From the NCBI RefSeq assembly GCF_019599145.1, contig NZ_CP080647.1, positions 868,001-932,000 on the forward strand: DNA of 64,000 bases. The letters are read 5' to 3'. Source of the DNA: Streptomyces akebiae. Lineage in GTDB: Bacteria > Actinomycetota > Actinomycetes > Streptomycetales > Streptomycetaceae. Below are positions 24,197 to 32,303 of the stretch, one piece after another (position 1 is the stretch's first letter; each line of letters opens with the position of its first letter). The position numbers and the translations under genes are program-made. The notes beneath the pieces are model-generated. The model saw only the letters and a program-made list of their open reading frames with translations. It did not search any database and was not told the origin of the DNA.

Positions 24197-26029
24197 TCAT
24201 TCGGCGCCGACGAGGACGTCGTCGATGCCGCCGTCGGCACGCCATCGCCGGAGCAGTTCGTGGAAGGCGACCGGTCCGTCGCCGTAGGACTCGCTGCGCT
24301 CCCTGGGCCGGCCCTCGTTGTTGTAGTAGCCGGGGGTGCACTCCGCCTGGAACCGGTACAGGTCGGCGGCCTTCTCGCGGATGGTGGCGACCCAGGCGTC
24401 CTGGGCCTCGGCGCTCGGCTCGACGTACCGGGCGCGGCGCCTGCGGGCCTCGGCGACCACCTCGCCGACGTGGATCGACTGCTGGTCGAGGATGTGGACG
24501 TAGTTGACGGCGCTGGCGTTCTGCATCGGGCCGAGTTGGAAGAGGTTGGGGAAGCCGTGGCTGTAGAAGCCGTGGAGGGTCTTCGGGCCGGCCGTCATCC
24601 AGGTCTCCAGCAGGCCGACGCCGTCCCGGCCGTATGCCGGGAGGCGACCGGAGAGCAGCCCCGAGACACCGACCTCGAAGCCGGTGGCGAAGATGACGCA
24701 GTCCACCTCGTACTCGACCCCGCCGACCACCACCGCCTTCTCGGTGATCCGTTCGACGCCATGGGTGTCGGCCGTGTCGACGAGGGTGACGTTGGGCCGG
24801 TTGAAGGTCTGGAGGTAGTGGTCGCTGAAGGTGGGCCGCTTGCACATGTAGCGGTACCAGGGCTTCAGCTTCTCGGCGGTCTCCGGGTCCTCGACGATCG
24901 CCGCCACGCGGTCGCGCAGCTCGTTCATCTTCTGGAAGTCGGCGATCTCGTAGGCCCGTTCACGCTCGTCCTCCGGGACGTCCGCGTACGCGTCGGTCGG
25001 GATCAGCTTCTCCTGGAGGCGGGCGCTACTGGTCCAGGCGTCGTTCACCAGGTCCTCGCCGGCCCGGACACCGGTGACGGTCTTCAGGAAGTTGTCCATC
25101 CGCTCGGCCTGCCAGCCGGGGGTGAGCGTTTTGGCCCACTCCGGGTCGGTGGGCCCGTTGCCGCGCACGTCGACCGTCGAGGGGGTGCGCTGGAAGACGT
25201 AGAGGTGGGCCGCGTCGGCCCCCAGGTGGGGGACGACCTGGATCGCGGTGGCGCCGGTGCCGATCACGGCCACGCGCTTGTCGGCGAGGCCGGTGAGGCC
25301 GCCGCCCGCGTCGCCTCCGGTGTAGTCGTAGTCCCAGCGACTGGTGTGGAAGGTGTGGCCCCTGAAGGTCTCGATGCCGGGGATGCCCGGGAGTTTGGGC
25401 TGGCTGAGCGTGCCGCTGGAGACGACCACGTACCGGGCGCGCATGCGGTCGCCGCGGTCGGTGGCGACGATCCACTCCAACTCGGTCTCGTCCCAGCGCA
25501 GTTCGGTGGCGACCGTCCGGAAGGCGGCGTCCCGGTAGAGGTCGAAGTGACGGCCGATCGCCCGGGTGTGCTGCCGGATCTCCTCGCCCGGCGCGTACTT
25601 CCACTTCGGGACGTAGCCCAGCTCTTCGAGCAGCGGCAGATAGATGTACGACTCGATGTCGCAGTGGATGCCGGGGTAGCGGTTCCAGTACCAGGTGCCG
25701 CCGAAGTCGCCGCCCTTCTCGATCACGCGGATCGATTCGACGCCGGCCTGCCGCAGCCGCGCCGCGGCGAGCAGCCCGCCGAAGCCGCCGCCGACGACGA
25801 CGGCCTCGACCCGGTCGGTCAGCGGCTCCCGGGTGAACTCCCCGTCGGCGTACGGGTCGTCGTCGTAGTGCTCGAACTCGCCGGTGATCCGCTGGTACTG
25901 CCTGCCGCCGTCCGGGCGGATCCGGCGTTCGCGCTCGGCGCGGTAGCGGGCACGGAGTGCGTCCGGGTCGAAGCCCAGCTCCTCGGGGTCGAGGGACGGG
26001 GGGCCGGACGGGGTGTGGGGGGTGGACAT
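24197..26029 (-). CDS. Baeyer-Villiger monooxygenase (flavin-dependent)
   Basis: A 610-residue type I Baeyer-Villiger monooxygenase that would insert oxygen next to a ketone to give an ester or lactone, using FAD and NADPH. The FAD motif is VVVGGGFGGLLAAARLRQAG near residue 80. The family fingerprint FXGXXXHXXXW is FRGHTFHTSRWD near 220, ending in D rather than P, as in many long-form enzymes. The NADPH motif is VAVIGTGATAIQVVP near 250. The 75-residue N-terminal extension is also seen in cyclopentadecanone-type enzymes. It forms an operon with the upstream SDR and the downstream propeller protein. Confidence 0.9.
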   Translation of the reverse strand: MSTPHTPSGPPSLDPEELGFDPDALRARYRAERERRIRPDGGRQYQRITGEFEHYDDDPYADGEFTREPLTDRVEAVVVGGGFGGLLAAARLRQAGVESIRVIEKGGDFGGTWYWNRYPGIHCDIESYIYLPLLEELGYVPKWKYAPGEEIRQHTRAIGRHFDLYRDAAFRTVATELRWDETELEWIVATDRGDRMRARYVVVSSGTLSQPKLPGIPGIETFRGHTFHTSRWDYDYTGGDAGGGLTGLADKRVAVIGTGATAIQVVPHLGADAAHLYVFQRTPSTVDVRGNGPTDPEWAKTLTPGWQAERMDNFLKTVTGVRAGEDLVNDAWTSSARLQEKLIPTDAYADVPEDERERAYEIADFQKMNELRDRVAAIVEDPETAEKLKPWYRYMCKRPTFSDHYLQTFNRPNVTLVDTADTHGVERITEKAVVVGGVEYEVDCVIFATGFEVGVSGLLSGRLPAYGRDGVGLLETWMTAGPKTLHGFYSHGFPNLFQLGPMQNASAVNYVHILDQQSIHVGEVVAEARRRRARYVEPSAEAQDAWVATIREKAADLYRFQAECTPGYYNNEGRPRERSESYGDGPVAFHELLRRWRADGGIDDVLVGAE

Positions 26030-26099
26030 CGGTGTCCTCTCTTCGGTCCTTGAGCCTCTGCTGTTGGGGGGTGCCGTGGAACCCCGGGCGGCCGGGGCG

Positions 26100-26936
26100 T
26101 CAGTCCGGTCGGTGGTGGCGCAGCCAGGCGGCCTGGCCGCCGTCGACGAGCAGGTCCGTTCCGGTGATGTAACGCGCTTCGGGGCCGATGAGGAATGCCA
26201 CGGCATCGGCTGTCTCCGCCGGAGTGCCGGTGCGGCCCGCGCCGCTCGCCTCCAGCATCACCCGCATGCGCGCGCCGCTCGGGCCCTCGGCCTCCGCCTT
26301 CGCCATGGCGGTGGCGACGATTCCCGGGCTGACGCTGTTGATCCGGGCGCCGCGCCGGCTCCAGGCGAGCGCGGCGGCCTCGACGCGCACCTGGTTGGCC
26401 CGCTTGGACACGATGTACGCCCGTGCCGAGCTGTCCCCGACGGCTGCCACGGCACCGATCCCGAGGAGTTCCCCCACCGGAGCCGTCGCGAGGGCGGCCT
26501 CGTCCTCGCGGCCGAGGGCGGCGACGTGGCCGGCCATGCTGGAGACGCAGACCATGGCCGTCCCCGGCCCCGCCACGCCCTCGAAGGCGTCGATGACGTG
26601 GACGGTGCCCAGCAGGTTGACCTTCAGGATCGTCTCGTCGGTCCCCTGGACGGCGGAGACTCCGGCGGTGTGCACGACGGCGGCCACCCGGCCCTCACCG
26701 GCGGCCTCCGCCACGAGCTCGTCGACGGACCCACGATCGGACACGTCGGTCGGGACGCCCCGCACCGCGTATCCCTCGTCGCTCAACGCGCCTGCCACAC
26801 GGTCGAGTTGACCGCGCGAGGCGTCGGCGAGCGCCGTGCGCCCGCTGCCGATCCGGCGTGCGATCGCCCCGCCCATGCCACCCGCGCCGGTAACGACGAC
26901 CACGTCACGCGACGGCCCGGACCGCTGTTCCACCAT
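26100..26936 (-). CDS. Short-chain dehydrogenase/reductase
   Basis: A 278-residue classical SDR. The cofactor motif is VTGAGGMGGAIARRI near residue 14. The catalytic Ser is in VCVSSMAGHVA near 128 and the YXXXK motif is AYIVSKRANQ near 172; the family end is YITGTDLLVDGG. It may oxidise a secondary alcohol to the ketone used by the Baeyer-Villiger enzyme 70 bp downstream. The insertion between Ser and Tyr (about 40 residues) is longer than usual. The start at 26936 overlaps the last codons of the broken reductase gene. Confidence 0.83.
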   Translation of the reverse strand: MVEQRSGPSRDVVVVTGAGGMGGAIARRIGSGRTALADASRGQLDRVAGALSDEGYAVRGVPTDVSDRGSVDELVAEAAGEGRVAAVVHTAGVSAVQGTDETILKVNLLGTVHVIDAFEGVAGPGTAMVCVSSMAGHVAALGREDEAALATAPVGELLGIGAVAAVGDSSARAYIVSKRANQVRVEAAALAWSRRGARINSVSPGIVATAMAKAEAEGPSGARMRVMLEASGAGRTGTPAETADAVAFLIGPEARYITGTDLLVDGGQAAWLRHHRPD

Positions 26937-27340
26937 GGTCGCCCCCCTCCGACACCGCCGGCCTCGTCGGCGTGAGCGACTCGCGCCATCCGGCGCCGGA
27001 CGCGATGGCCTGCCGCCACCGCCGGATCGCCTTGGGCGGCATACCGACCGCGAGCGCGCCGGTGCCCCGGTCGTCGGCGCGGTAGACGGCGACGAAGCGG
27101 CGCTCGGCCGGACCCCCGTCGACGATCGCCACCTCGCCGTGACCGCGCAGCCAGCCATAGGCCTGCACCTTCATGCCGTACTGGTCGGACCAGAAGTACG
27201 GCACCGGGGCGAACGCCTTGCGGGCGTGCGGATCGGCGGCGAGCAGATCGCGGGCGGCCGCCAGGGGTCCGGATCCGCACCTGGGCACTCGGGAGCCTGT
27301 CCGCCGGTGTGGGGGCGGCGTCGGTCAGGGTGTCGGCCAT
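26905..27340 (-). pseudogene. Broken FAD-dependent ferredoxin reductase (C-terminal domain left)
   Basis: A well-formed start (GAGGAGAGACC before ATG at 27340) begins MADTLTDAAPTPADRLPS. About 18 codons later the sequence joins, in a different frame, to the C-terminal domain of a ferredoxin-NAD reductase: FAPVPYFWSDQYGMKVQAYG, then EVAIVDGGPAERRFVAVYRA and MPPKAIRRWRQAIA. The FAD and NAD domains (about 300 residues) are gone and the frames do not match, so this is a deletion relic. The intact gene probably fed electrons to an oxygenase of the same cluster. Confidence 0.75.
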
Positions 27341-27608
27341 GGTCTCTCCTCGGTGGTGGGGGCTCCGGTGGGGAGCGCCGGGGAATGCTTCGAGGCCTCG
27401 ATGAACACATGCAAACAGAACGGTCTGACGGCTCCCGGCCAGTTGCCTGACAAGAGGCTGACGTGACCTGGATCACTTCGGGGGTGGGGATGGTGGCGGG
27501 GGCGCGTTGCCAGGGTGGGCCGGAGTGGGTTCTTGGCCAACCAACGGGAGCTCCGTTGCGTCCAGTTGACGATCGTGGGCGCGTCCGGGGTGGGGCCACC
27601 ATGGAGAC
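27341..27608. promoter_or_regulatory. Upstream region of the SDR/BVMO operon
   Basis: No gene is supported in this gap. It contains TTGCCTGAC (27443-27451), identical to the left half of MarR operator site A, but the right half is not conserved. A promoter for the minus-strand operon must lie here; no confident boxes were found. Confidence 0.3.
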
Positions 27609-27650
27609 CCGAATGGGCGGCACCGCAGGGGTCCGGTGCCGCCCATTCGG
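27609..27650 (-). terminator. Strong hairpin after the orphan response regulator gene
   Basis: CCGAATGGGCGGCACC (27609-27624) pairs perfectly with GGTGCCGCCCATTCGG (27635-27650): a 16 bp stem with a 10 nt loop, downstream of the minus-strand regulator. Confidence 0.8.
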
Positions 27651-27764
27651 GGGCGCGGCGGGTGTCAGCCGCTGCCGCGTGGCCACGACGGTTTGCTTCT
27701 CTGCGTGTGCGCGGGGCCGTACGCGCGGGGCCTTGCAGGCGGAGCCGTGTGCGCGGCGGCCCGC

Positions 27765-28496
27765 TCAGCGGTCCGCCGAGGAGACACCGAGCCAGTAGCC
27801 GAAGCCGCGGCGGGTGTGGATGAGCGGCGGGGCCTCACGGTCCACCTTGCGGCGGAGCCGGGAGACGAGTTGCTCGATGGCGTTGTCGCCGTGGAAGTCG
27901 CCCCAGACGTAGCGGCCGATCTGCTCCTTCGACAGCACCTTGTGCGCGTTGACGAGGAGGTGGCGCAGGAGGCGGTATTCCGCCGGGGTGAGGTGCAACG
28001 CCCGGCCCGCGCGCAGCGCCTGACAGGCGGAGTCGTCCAGGACCAGGTCGCGGTAGGACAGTTCACTGTCCCGGCGGACGGGTTTGCGGCCGCGGAGCAG
28101 GACTTGGGCGCGGGCCAGGACCTCGGCGACGCGGAAGGGTTTGGTGACGTAGTCCTGTTCCCCGAGGCCGACTTCCGGGAGGAGTTCGCCGAGGGAGTCG
28201 TACCGGGTCAGGAAGAGGACGGGTGGTCGGTGGGTCAGCGGGCGGCGCTCCCGGCCGAGACCCTCCAGGTCCGACAGCGCGAGGTCGAGCACGACCAGGT
28301 CGAACCGCTGCTCGGCGAGCCGGGCGACGGCCTCCGCGCCCGACTCCGCCATGTGGATCCGGTATCCCGCCAACTCCATTGTGGTGAAGAGGAGTTCCGC
28401 GACGTCCGGGGCGTCGACGACGATCAGGACGTGTTGGCCCGCACCCCTGGGGAGCGACGGTTTCTCACTGGCACTGCCGTACATGGTTAAGGCCAT
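27765..28496 (-). CDS. Orphan OmpR-family response regulator with altered acid pocket
   Basis: A 243-residue regulator with a receiver domain (about 22-135) and a winged-helix output domain (about 150-240; LTPAEYRLLRHLLVNAHKVL and VSRLRRKVD). The phosphoacceptor Asp71 (VVLDLALSD), Thr97 and Lys119 (VTKPF) are present. However, the usual acidic pair near the N terminus is Asp28-Ala29 (IVVDAPD), so one Mg2+-binding acid is missing. No histidine kinase gene is beside it. The start at 28496 follows GGAAGAG. Its predicted -35 box lies inside a MarR-type operator, suggesting control by the MarR protein. Confidence 0.85.
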   Translation of the reverse strand: MALTMYGSASEKPSLPRGAGQHVLIVVDAPDVAELLFTTMELAGYRIHMAESGAEAVARLAEQRFDLVVLDLALSDLEGLGRERRPLTHRPPVLFLTRYDSLGELLPEVGLGEQDYVTKPFRVAEVLARAQVLLRGRKPVRRDSELSYRDLVLDDSACQALRAGRALHLTPAEYRLLRHLLVNAHKVLSKEQIGRYVWGDFHGDNAIEQLVSRLRRKVDREAPPLIHTRRGFGYWLGVSSADR

Positions 28497-28598
28497 TCGT
28501 GTCGGCTCTTCCTTGCGGGGCGGATGGGCTCGGTGGCTGCGCACGGCCGGCGGGCGGGCCGGAGCGGCGCCGGCGGCCTGAACGTGGGCGTGGACAGC

Positions 28599-28626
28599 AC
28601 CCTACTACTCTCGTTGCTTGACTCAA
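28599..28626 (-). promoter_or_regulatory. Promoter of the orphan response regulator gene
   Basis: On the minus strand, -35 TTGAGT (28621-28626) and -10 TAGGGT (28599-28604) are separated by 16 bp. The -35 box is part of MarR operator site B, the same arrangement as at the marR gene. Confidence 0.45.
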
Positions 28627-28630
28627 GTAA
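28614..28630. promoter_or_regulatory. MarR-type operator (site B)
   Basis: TTGCTTGACTCAAGTAA: arms TTGCTTGA and TCAAGTAA, 7 of 8 positions paired. It differs from site A (16526-16542) at one base. It lies between the divergent response regulator and SDR genes. Confidence 0.65.
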
Positions 28631-28641
28631 GTCACCTGTGT

Positions 28642-28658
28642 TTGCCTCACTCAGGCAA
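28642..28658. promoter_or_regulatory. MarR-type operator (site C)
   Basis: TTGCCTCACTCAGGCAA: arms TTGCCTCA and TCAGGCAA, 7 of 8 positions paired, centred 28 bp from site B. It has the same 17 bp architecture. Confidence 0.5.
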
Positions 28659-28720
28659 GACGACGAGCAGCCGGGCGATCCGTCCGGCGACCCGCCCACC
28701 CCAGGGAAGAGGGACATTCC

Positions 28721-29488
28721 ATGAGCATCGACGGTCTCGACGGCCGCAGCGTCGTCGTCACGGGAGCCGGGTCCGGCATCGGCCGGGCCGCGGCCCTGAA
28801 GTTCGCCGCGGCGGGTGCGAAGGTGCTGGTGGCCGACATCTCCGGGAAGGCCGCCGAGGAGACCCTGGAGGCGATCGCGGCGGCCGGCGGCACCGCGGTC
28901 GCGGTCGTCGGCGATCTCAGTGACCAGGCGGTCGTGGACGAGGTCGTGGCGCGTGCCGTGGAGACCTTCGGCGGGCTGGACGTGCTGGTGAACAACGCCG
29001 GGATCATGGACCGGATGTCCGCCCTGGCCGATGTCGACGACAGCGAGTGGGAGCGGGTCATCCGGGTCAATCTGACCGCGCCGTTCCTGCTCACCCGGGC
29101 CGCACTGCCGCACATGCTGAAGGCGGAGCGCGGCGCGATCGTCTTCACCGCGTCCGAGGCGGGACTGCGCGGCAGCGCGGCCGGGGCCGCCTACACCGCG
29201 TCGAAGCACGGTGTCGTCGGTCTGGTGAAGAGCCTGTCGGTGATGTACCGCAAGCAGGGCATCCGGGCCAACGCGATAGCGCCCGGCCCCACGATGACCA
29301 ACATCCAGGTCGACGCCGACCAGCAGGCGCACGGTCCAGCGGTCATCCGCGGCCTGATCGGCGCCACCATCGGCCGACTCGGCACAGCCGAGGAACAGGC
29401 CGACGCGATCGTCTTCCTCGCCTCCGACGCGGCCGCCTTCGTCAACGGCGCGGTGCTGCCGGTCGACGACGCCTGGGCCGCCGTCTGA
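28721..29488 (+). CDS. Short-chain dehydrogenase/reductase
   Basis: A 255-residue classical SDR. The cofactor motif is VTGAGSGIGRAAALKF near residue 14. NNAG is near 90, the catalytic Ser is in VFTASEAGLRG near 143, and YTASKHG carries the Tyr and Lys near 157-161. The adenine-ribose contact D37-I38 suggests NAD preference. The ATG follows AGGGAAGAGGG. Two MarR-type operators lie upstream, so it is probably repressed by the MarR protein encoded 12 kb away. It is followed by a decayed alcohol dehydrogenase in the same direction. The substrate is an alcohol or ketone of unknown kind. Confidence 0.85.
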   Translation: MSIDGLDGRSVVVTGAGSGIGRAAALKFAAAGAKVLVADISGKAAEETLEAIAAAGGTAVAVVGDLSDQAVVDEVVARAVETFGGLDVLVNNAGIMDRMSALADVDDSEWERVIRVNLTAPFLLTRAALPHMLKAERGAIVFTASEAGLRGSAAGAAYTASKHGVVGLVKSLSVMYRKQGIRANAIAPGPTMTNIQVDADQQAHGPAVIRGLIGATIGRLGTAEEQADAIVFLASDAAAFVNGAVLPVDDAWAAV

Positions 29489-29599
29489 CGGACCGCGTCC
29501 CGGACCGAGGGCCTGCCCCGGCCCCCGACCGGCGTCGCCTTCCCCACGCACGCCCACTCGGGCGGTGTGCTCCCGTCTCCGCAGAAAGTGAGTCTCCCC

Positions 29600-30553
29600 A
29601 TGGCGACGATGAAGTCCGTACGGACCGCCGGTGTCGGCAAGGTCGAGGTCGTCGACGTCGAGCGCCCCGCACCCGGCCCCGCGGACGTACTCGTCCGCGT
29701 CCGTGCCTGCGGCATCTGCGGCACCGACGTCACCTTCCTCCACATGGGAGGCGTGCCGTCCCGCGCCCACCTGGGCGGCGAGTTGATCCCGGTGGCGCTC
29801 GGCCACGAACCGGCCGGTGAGATCGTCGAGGTCGGCGCCGAGGTCTCCGGCCTCGCGGTCGGGACCGGGTCGTGGTCAACCCGCAGGACGCCCCCACCGG
29901 CATCATCGGCTGCGGTGGTGCGTACGGCGGGATGAGCGAGTACCTGCTGATCGAGAACGCCGAGGTCGGCAAGGGTGTGGCGGTGTTCCCGGACTCCGTG
30001 CCCTTCGACGTGGCCTCCCTCAACGAGCCCATGGCGGTGGCCCGGCACTGCGTCAACCGCTCGGAGGCCGGACCCGACGACAGGGTCGTGGTCTTCGGTG
30101 CCGGGCCCATCGGCCTCGGCACGGCGATCTGGCTGAAACTGCGCGGGGTGAAGCACGTGGTCGTGGCCGACGTCATCCCTTCCCGGCTGGAGAAGGCACT
30201 GGCCGTGGGCGCGGACGCCGTCGTCGACTCGGCGCGGGAGGATGTCGCCGCGCGGCTGACCGAGTTGCACGGGCAGGCCGCCAACGCGCTCGGGCAGCCC
30301 CGGCCCGGCACCGACATCTACATCGACGCGGCGAGGGCGCCGGCCGTGTTCAACACCGTGGTGGGCTCCGCCAAGTAGCGCGCGAAGCTGGTCATGGTCG
30401 CCGTGCAGAAGAAGGGGTCGGAGATCGACCTCGGCGGCATGCTCCGCAGCGCTCATCAGTCACCGGGTGCCCGCCGCCGACGTCGACCGGGCCTTCGAGC
30501 TGACGCTGACGCCGGGGGCGGCGGAGAAGGTGATCGTGACGTTCGACGAGTAG
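29600..30553 (+). pseudogene. Decayed zinc-dependent alcohol dehydrogenase
   Basis: The frame starts normally (ATG at 29600; RACGICGTDVTF with zinc-ligand Cys, and ALGHEPAGEIVEVG). One G appears to be lost near 29861, which shifts the frame. The second frame continues with VVNPQDAPTGIIG, VVVFGAGPIGLGTAIWLKLR and a TAG stop at 30376 in place of a codon before RAKLVMVAVQ. After GGMLRS (about 30450) some 80-100 residues are missing and the end, VDRAFELTLTPGAAEKVIV, is in another frame. Three independent lesions make real decay more likely than sequencing error. Confidence 0.85.
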
Positions 30554-30572
30554 AGCCCGAGGGTCCCAAGTG

Positions 30573-30615
30573 ACGGGGGCCTGCCGCCGGTTGTCGCCGG
30601 ATGGCAGGCCCCCGT
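30573..30615 (+). terminator. Hairpin terminator after the alcohol dehydrogenase relic
   Basis: ACGGGGGCCTGCC (30573-30585) pairs perfectly with GGCAGGCCCCCGT (30603-30615): a 13 bp stem with a 17 nt loop. Confidence 0.8.
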
Positions 30616-30801
30616 TCCCGTCACCGGGTCCTACGGGCGGTCAACTCGGTCCGAATTGGCGTCACTTGCGCGGTTCGCGCATGGAGGATGCTACGAATCT
30701 GAGGATTCACTGAGCATTCCGCGTGCCCGCTACGTAGACGAGTACGCGCTTGACCCGTGCCGGATGTCCCTCCGGTGCCGGAGTTGTCCTTGAGAGGCCT
30801 G
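30616..30801. promoter_or_regulatory. Promoter region of the DUF1996 gene
   Basis: No gene is supported. The region is richer in A/T than its surroundings and contains a small inverted repeat, GAATC-TGAG-GATTC, at 30695-30708. No confident sigma-factor boxes were found. Confidence 0.3.
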
Positions 30802-32256
30802 ATGAGACGCAACACGCGAAAGAGATCGAACACCGCCCGCCGAGCGGTGGGCGCGGCAGCCGCAGTGGCCATCGGCGCCGGCGGACTGGTGGCGGTCAAC
30901 ATCTACGCCTCGGCCGGCGAGAGCGGCTCGAAGGGCTCAGCCCAGAACCAGGTGCTCGCGGCCGGAACGTCCACCATCGACTGCCCCGACGTGGGCCAGA
31001 AGCTGACGTCGGTACCGGCCCAGGCCAAGGCTCAGGTCGACAGGGAGCTGGCCCTGCTCGACAAGCAGATCTCCGAGGCGTACCAGCGCCTCTCCACCTC
31101 GCAGCGGGCGATCCAGCAGGACCCGGGCTTCGCGCAGAACGCGATCGTGGGTCCGCTGAAGGACAAGCGGAAGGCGACGATCGACCGGATCGCCATCGCC
31201 ATCGGCCGGGTGGCGGCCAAGCCGCAGGGTCTCGACGCGCTCGCGGCCTGCACACTGCGCCCGACCGGCAACCAGCCCGCCCCCGCTCAGAACGCCGGCA
31301 ACAACCAGGGCGGCAACAACACCAATGCCGGAGTGGCCGGCAACGGTCCCGTCGCCGCCGACTTCGTGGACATCACCAAGGTGCAGCCCAACGTGCGCAC
31401 ACCGGCCAGGTCGGCGAACGCCTCGAAGGGCGTCTTCGTCACCCAGTGCGGCGTGAACGCCAACAAGCTGTACAACAGCGACAACGTCATCGTCGCACCC
31501 GGTGTCACCAACGGCGCGCACCACATGCACGACTACGTCGGCAACCAGGACAACGACGCCTTCTCCAGCGACCAGGACTTCGCCAAGGCGGGGACCAGCT
31601 GCCGGAACAAGGGCGACAAGTCGTCGTACTACTGGCCGGTGCTGCGGCTCCAGGACGGCACCAAGGAGTTCGACGCCACCCAGCAGGGCGGCGGGGCCGA
31701 GGGCAACACGGGCCGGATCCTGACGGCCAAGAAGGCCACCTTGAACTTCGTGGGCAGCCCCCGCGGCAAGGTGGTGGCGATGCCCAAGTTCCTGCGCATC
31801 ATCACGGGTGACGCCAAGGCGTTCGTCAACGGCACCGCCAACGCCAACGCCTCCTGGAGCTGCACCGGTTTCGAGAACAAGGTGCAGTTGAAGGACAAGT
31901 ACCCGCTCTGCCCCTCGGGCAGCGACGTGGTGCGCACCTTCAAGTTCCAGAGCTGCTGGGACGGCAAGAACATCGACAGCGCGAACCACCGCACGCACGT
32001 GGCCTTCGCCGACGCGAGCGGCAACTGCGCTGCCGGCTTCAAGGCCATCCCGCAGCTGGTGCAGCGTCTGGTCTACGACGTGGACGCGCCCAGCGTGAAG
32101 GACAACGGCAAGACCCGTCCGTTCTACTCGCTGGACAGCTTCCCCGAGCAGCAGCACAAGCCGGTCACCGACCACGGCGACTTCATCAACGTCTTCGACC
32201 AGAAGCTGATGAACAAGGCGGTGCAGTGCATCAACACCGGGCGTAAGTGCAGCTGA
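30802..32256 (+). CDS. Secreted DUF1996 protein
   Basis: A 484-residue exported protein of unknown function. Residues 1-40 form a long signal peptide ([20 protein letters not shown], then [14 protein letters not shown]). Residues 60-165 are helical, followed by an Asn/Gly-rich linker. The DUF1996 domain (about 200-470) contains [50 protein letters not shown] and several Cys likely in disulfides. The conserved His and Asp residues suggest a metal or carbohydrate site, but no activity is established. The ATG at 30802 with GAGAGG upstream was preferred to the longer frame from 30757. Confidence 0.85.
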   Translation: MRRNTRKRSNTARRAVGAAAAVAIGAGGLVAVNIYASAGESGSKGSAQNQVLAAGTSTIDCPDVGQKLTSVPAQAKAQVDRELALLDKQISEAYQRLSTSQRAIQQDPGFAQNAIVGPLKDKRKATIDRIAIAIGRVAAKPQGLDALAACTLRPTGNQPAPAQNAGNNQGGNNTNAGVAGNGPVAADFVDITKVQPNVRTPARSANASKGVFVTQCGVNANKLYNSDNVIVAPGVTNGAHHMHDYVGNQDNDAFSSDQDFAKAGTSCRNKGDKSSYYWPVLRLQDGTKEFDATQQGGGAEGNTGRILTAKKATLNFVGSPRGKVVAMPKFLRIITGDAKAFVNGTANANASWSCTGFENKVQLKDKYPLCPSGSDVVRTFKFQSCWDGKNIDSANHRTHVAFADASGNCAAGFKAIPQLVQRLVYDVDAPSVKDNGKTRPFYSLDSFPEQQHKPVTDHGDFINVFDQKLMNKAVQCINTGRKCS

Positions 32257-32271
32257 GTCCGGGCAGCGGGT

Positions 32272-32299
32272 GGGGGGTGTCGTCCTGACGGCACCCCCC
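32272..32299. terminator. Hairpin between convergent genes
   Basis: GGGGGGTG (32272-32279) pairs with CACCCCCC (32292-32299) across a 12 nt loop, between the DUF1996 and LuxR-type regulator stops. Confidence 0.65.
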
Positions 32300-32303
32300 G
32301 CTT

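Noticed and set aside
22479-24845. 788-codon frame extending the SMP-30 gene upstream
   Set aside because: The extension overlaps the Baeyer-Villiger coding region in another frame. The ATG at 24179 has a strong ribosome site and fits the domain boundary.
27443-27451. Fourth MarR operator upstream of the SDR/BVMO operon
   Set aside because: Only the left half (TTGCCTGAC) matches; the right half is absent. A chance half-site cannot be excluded.
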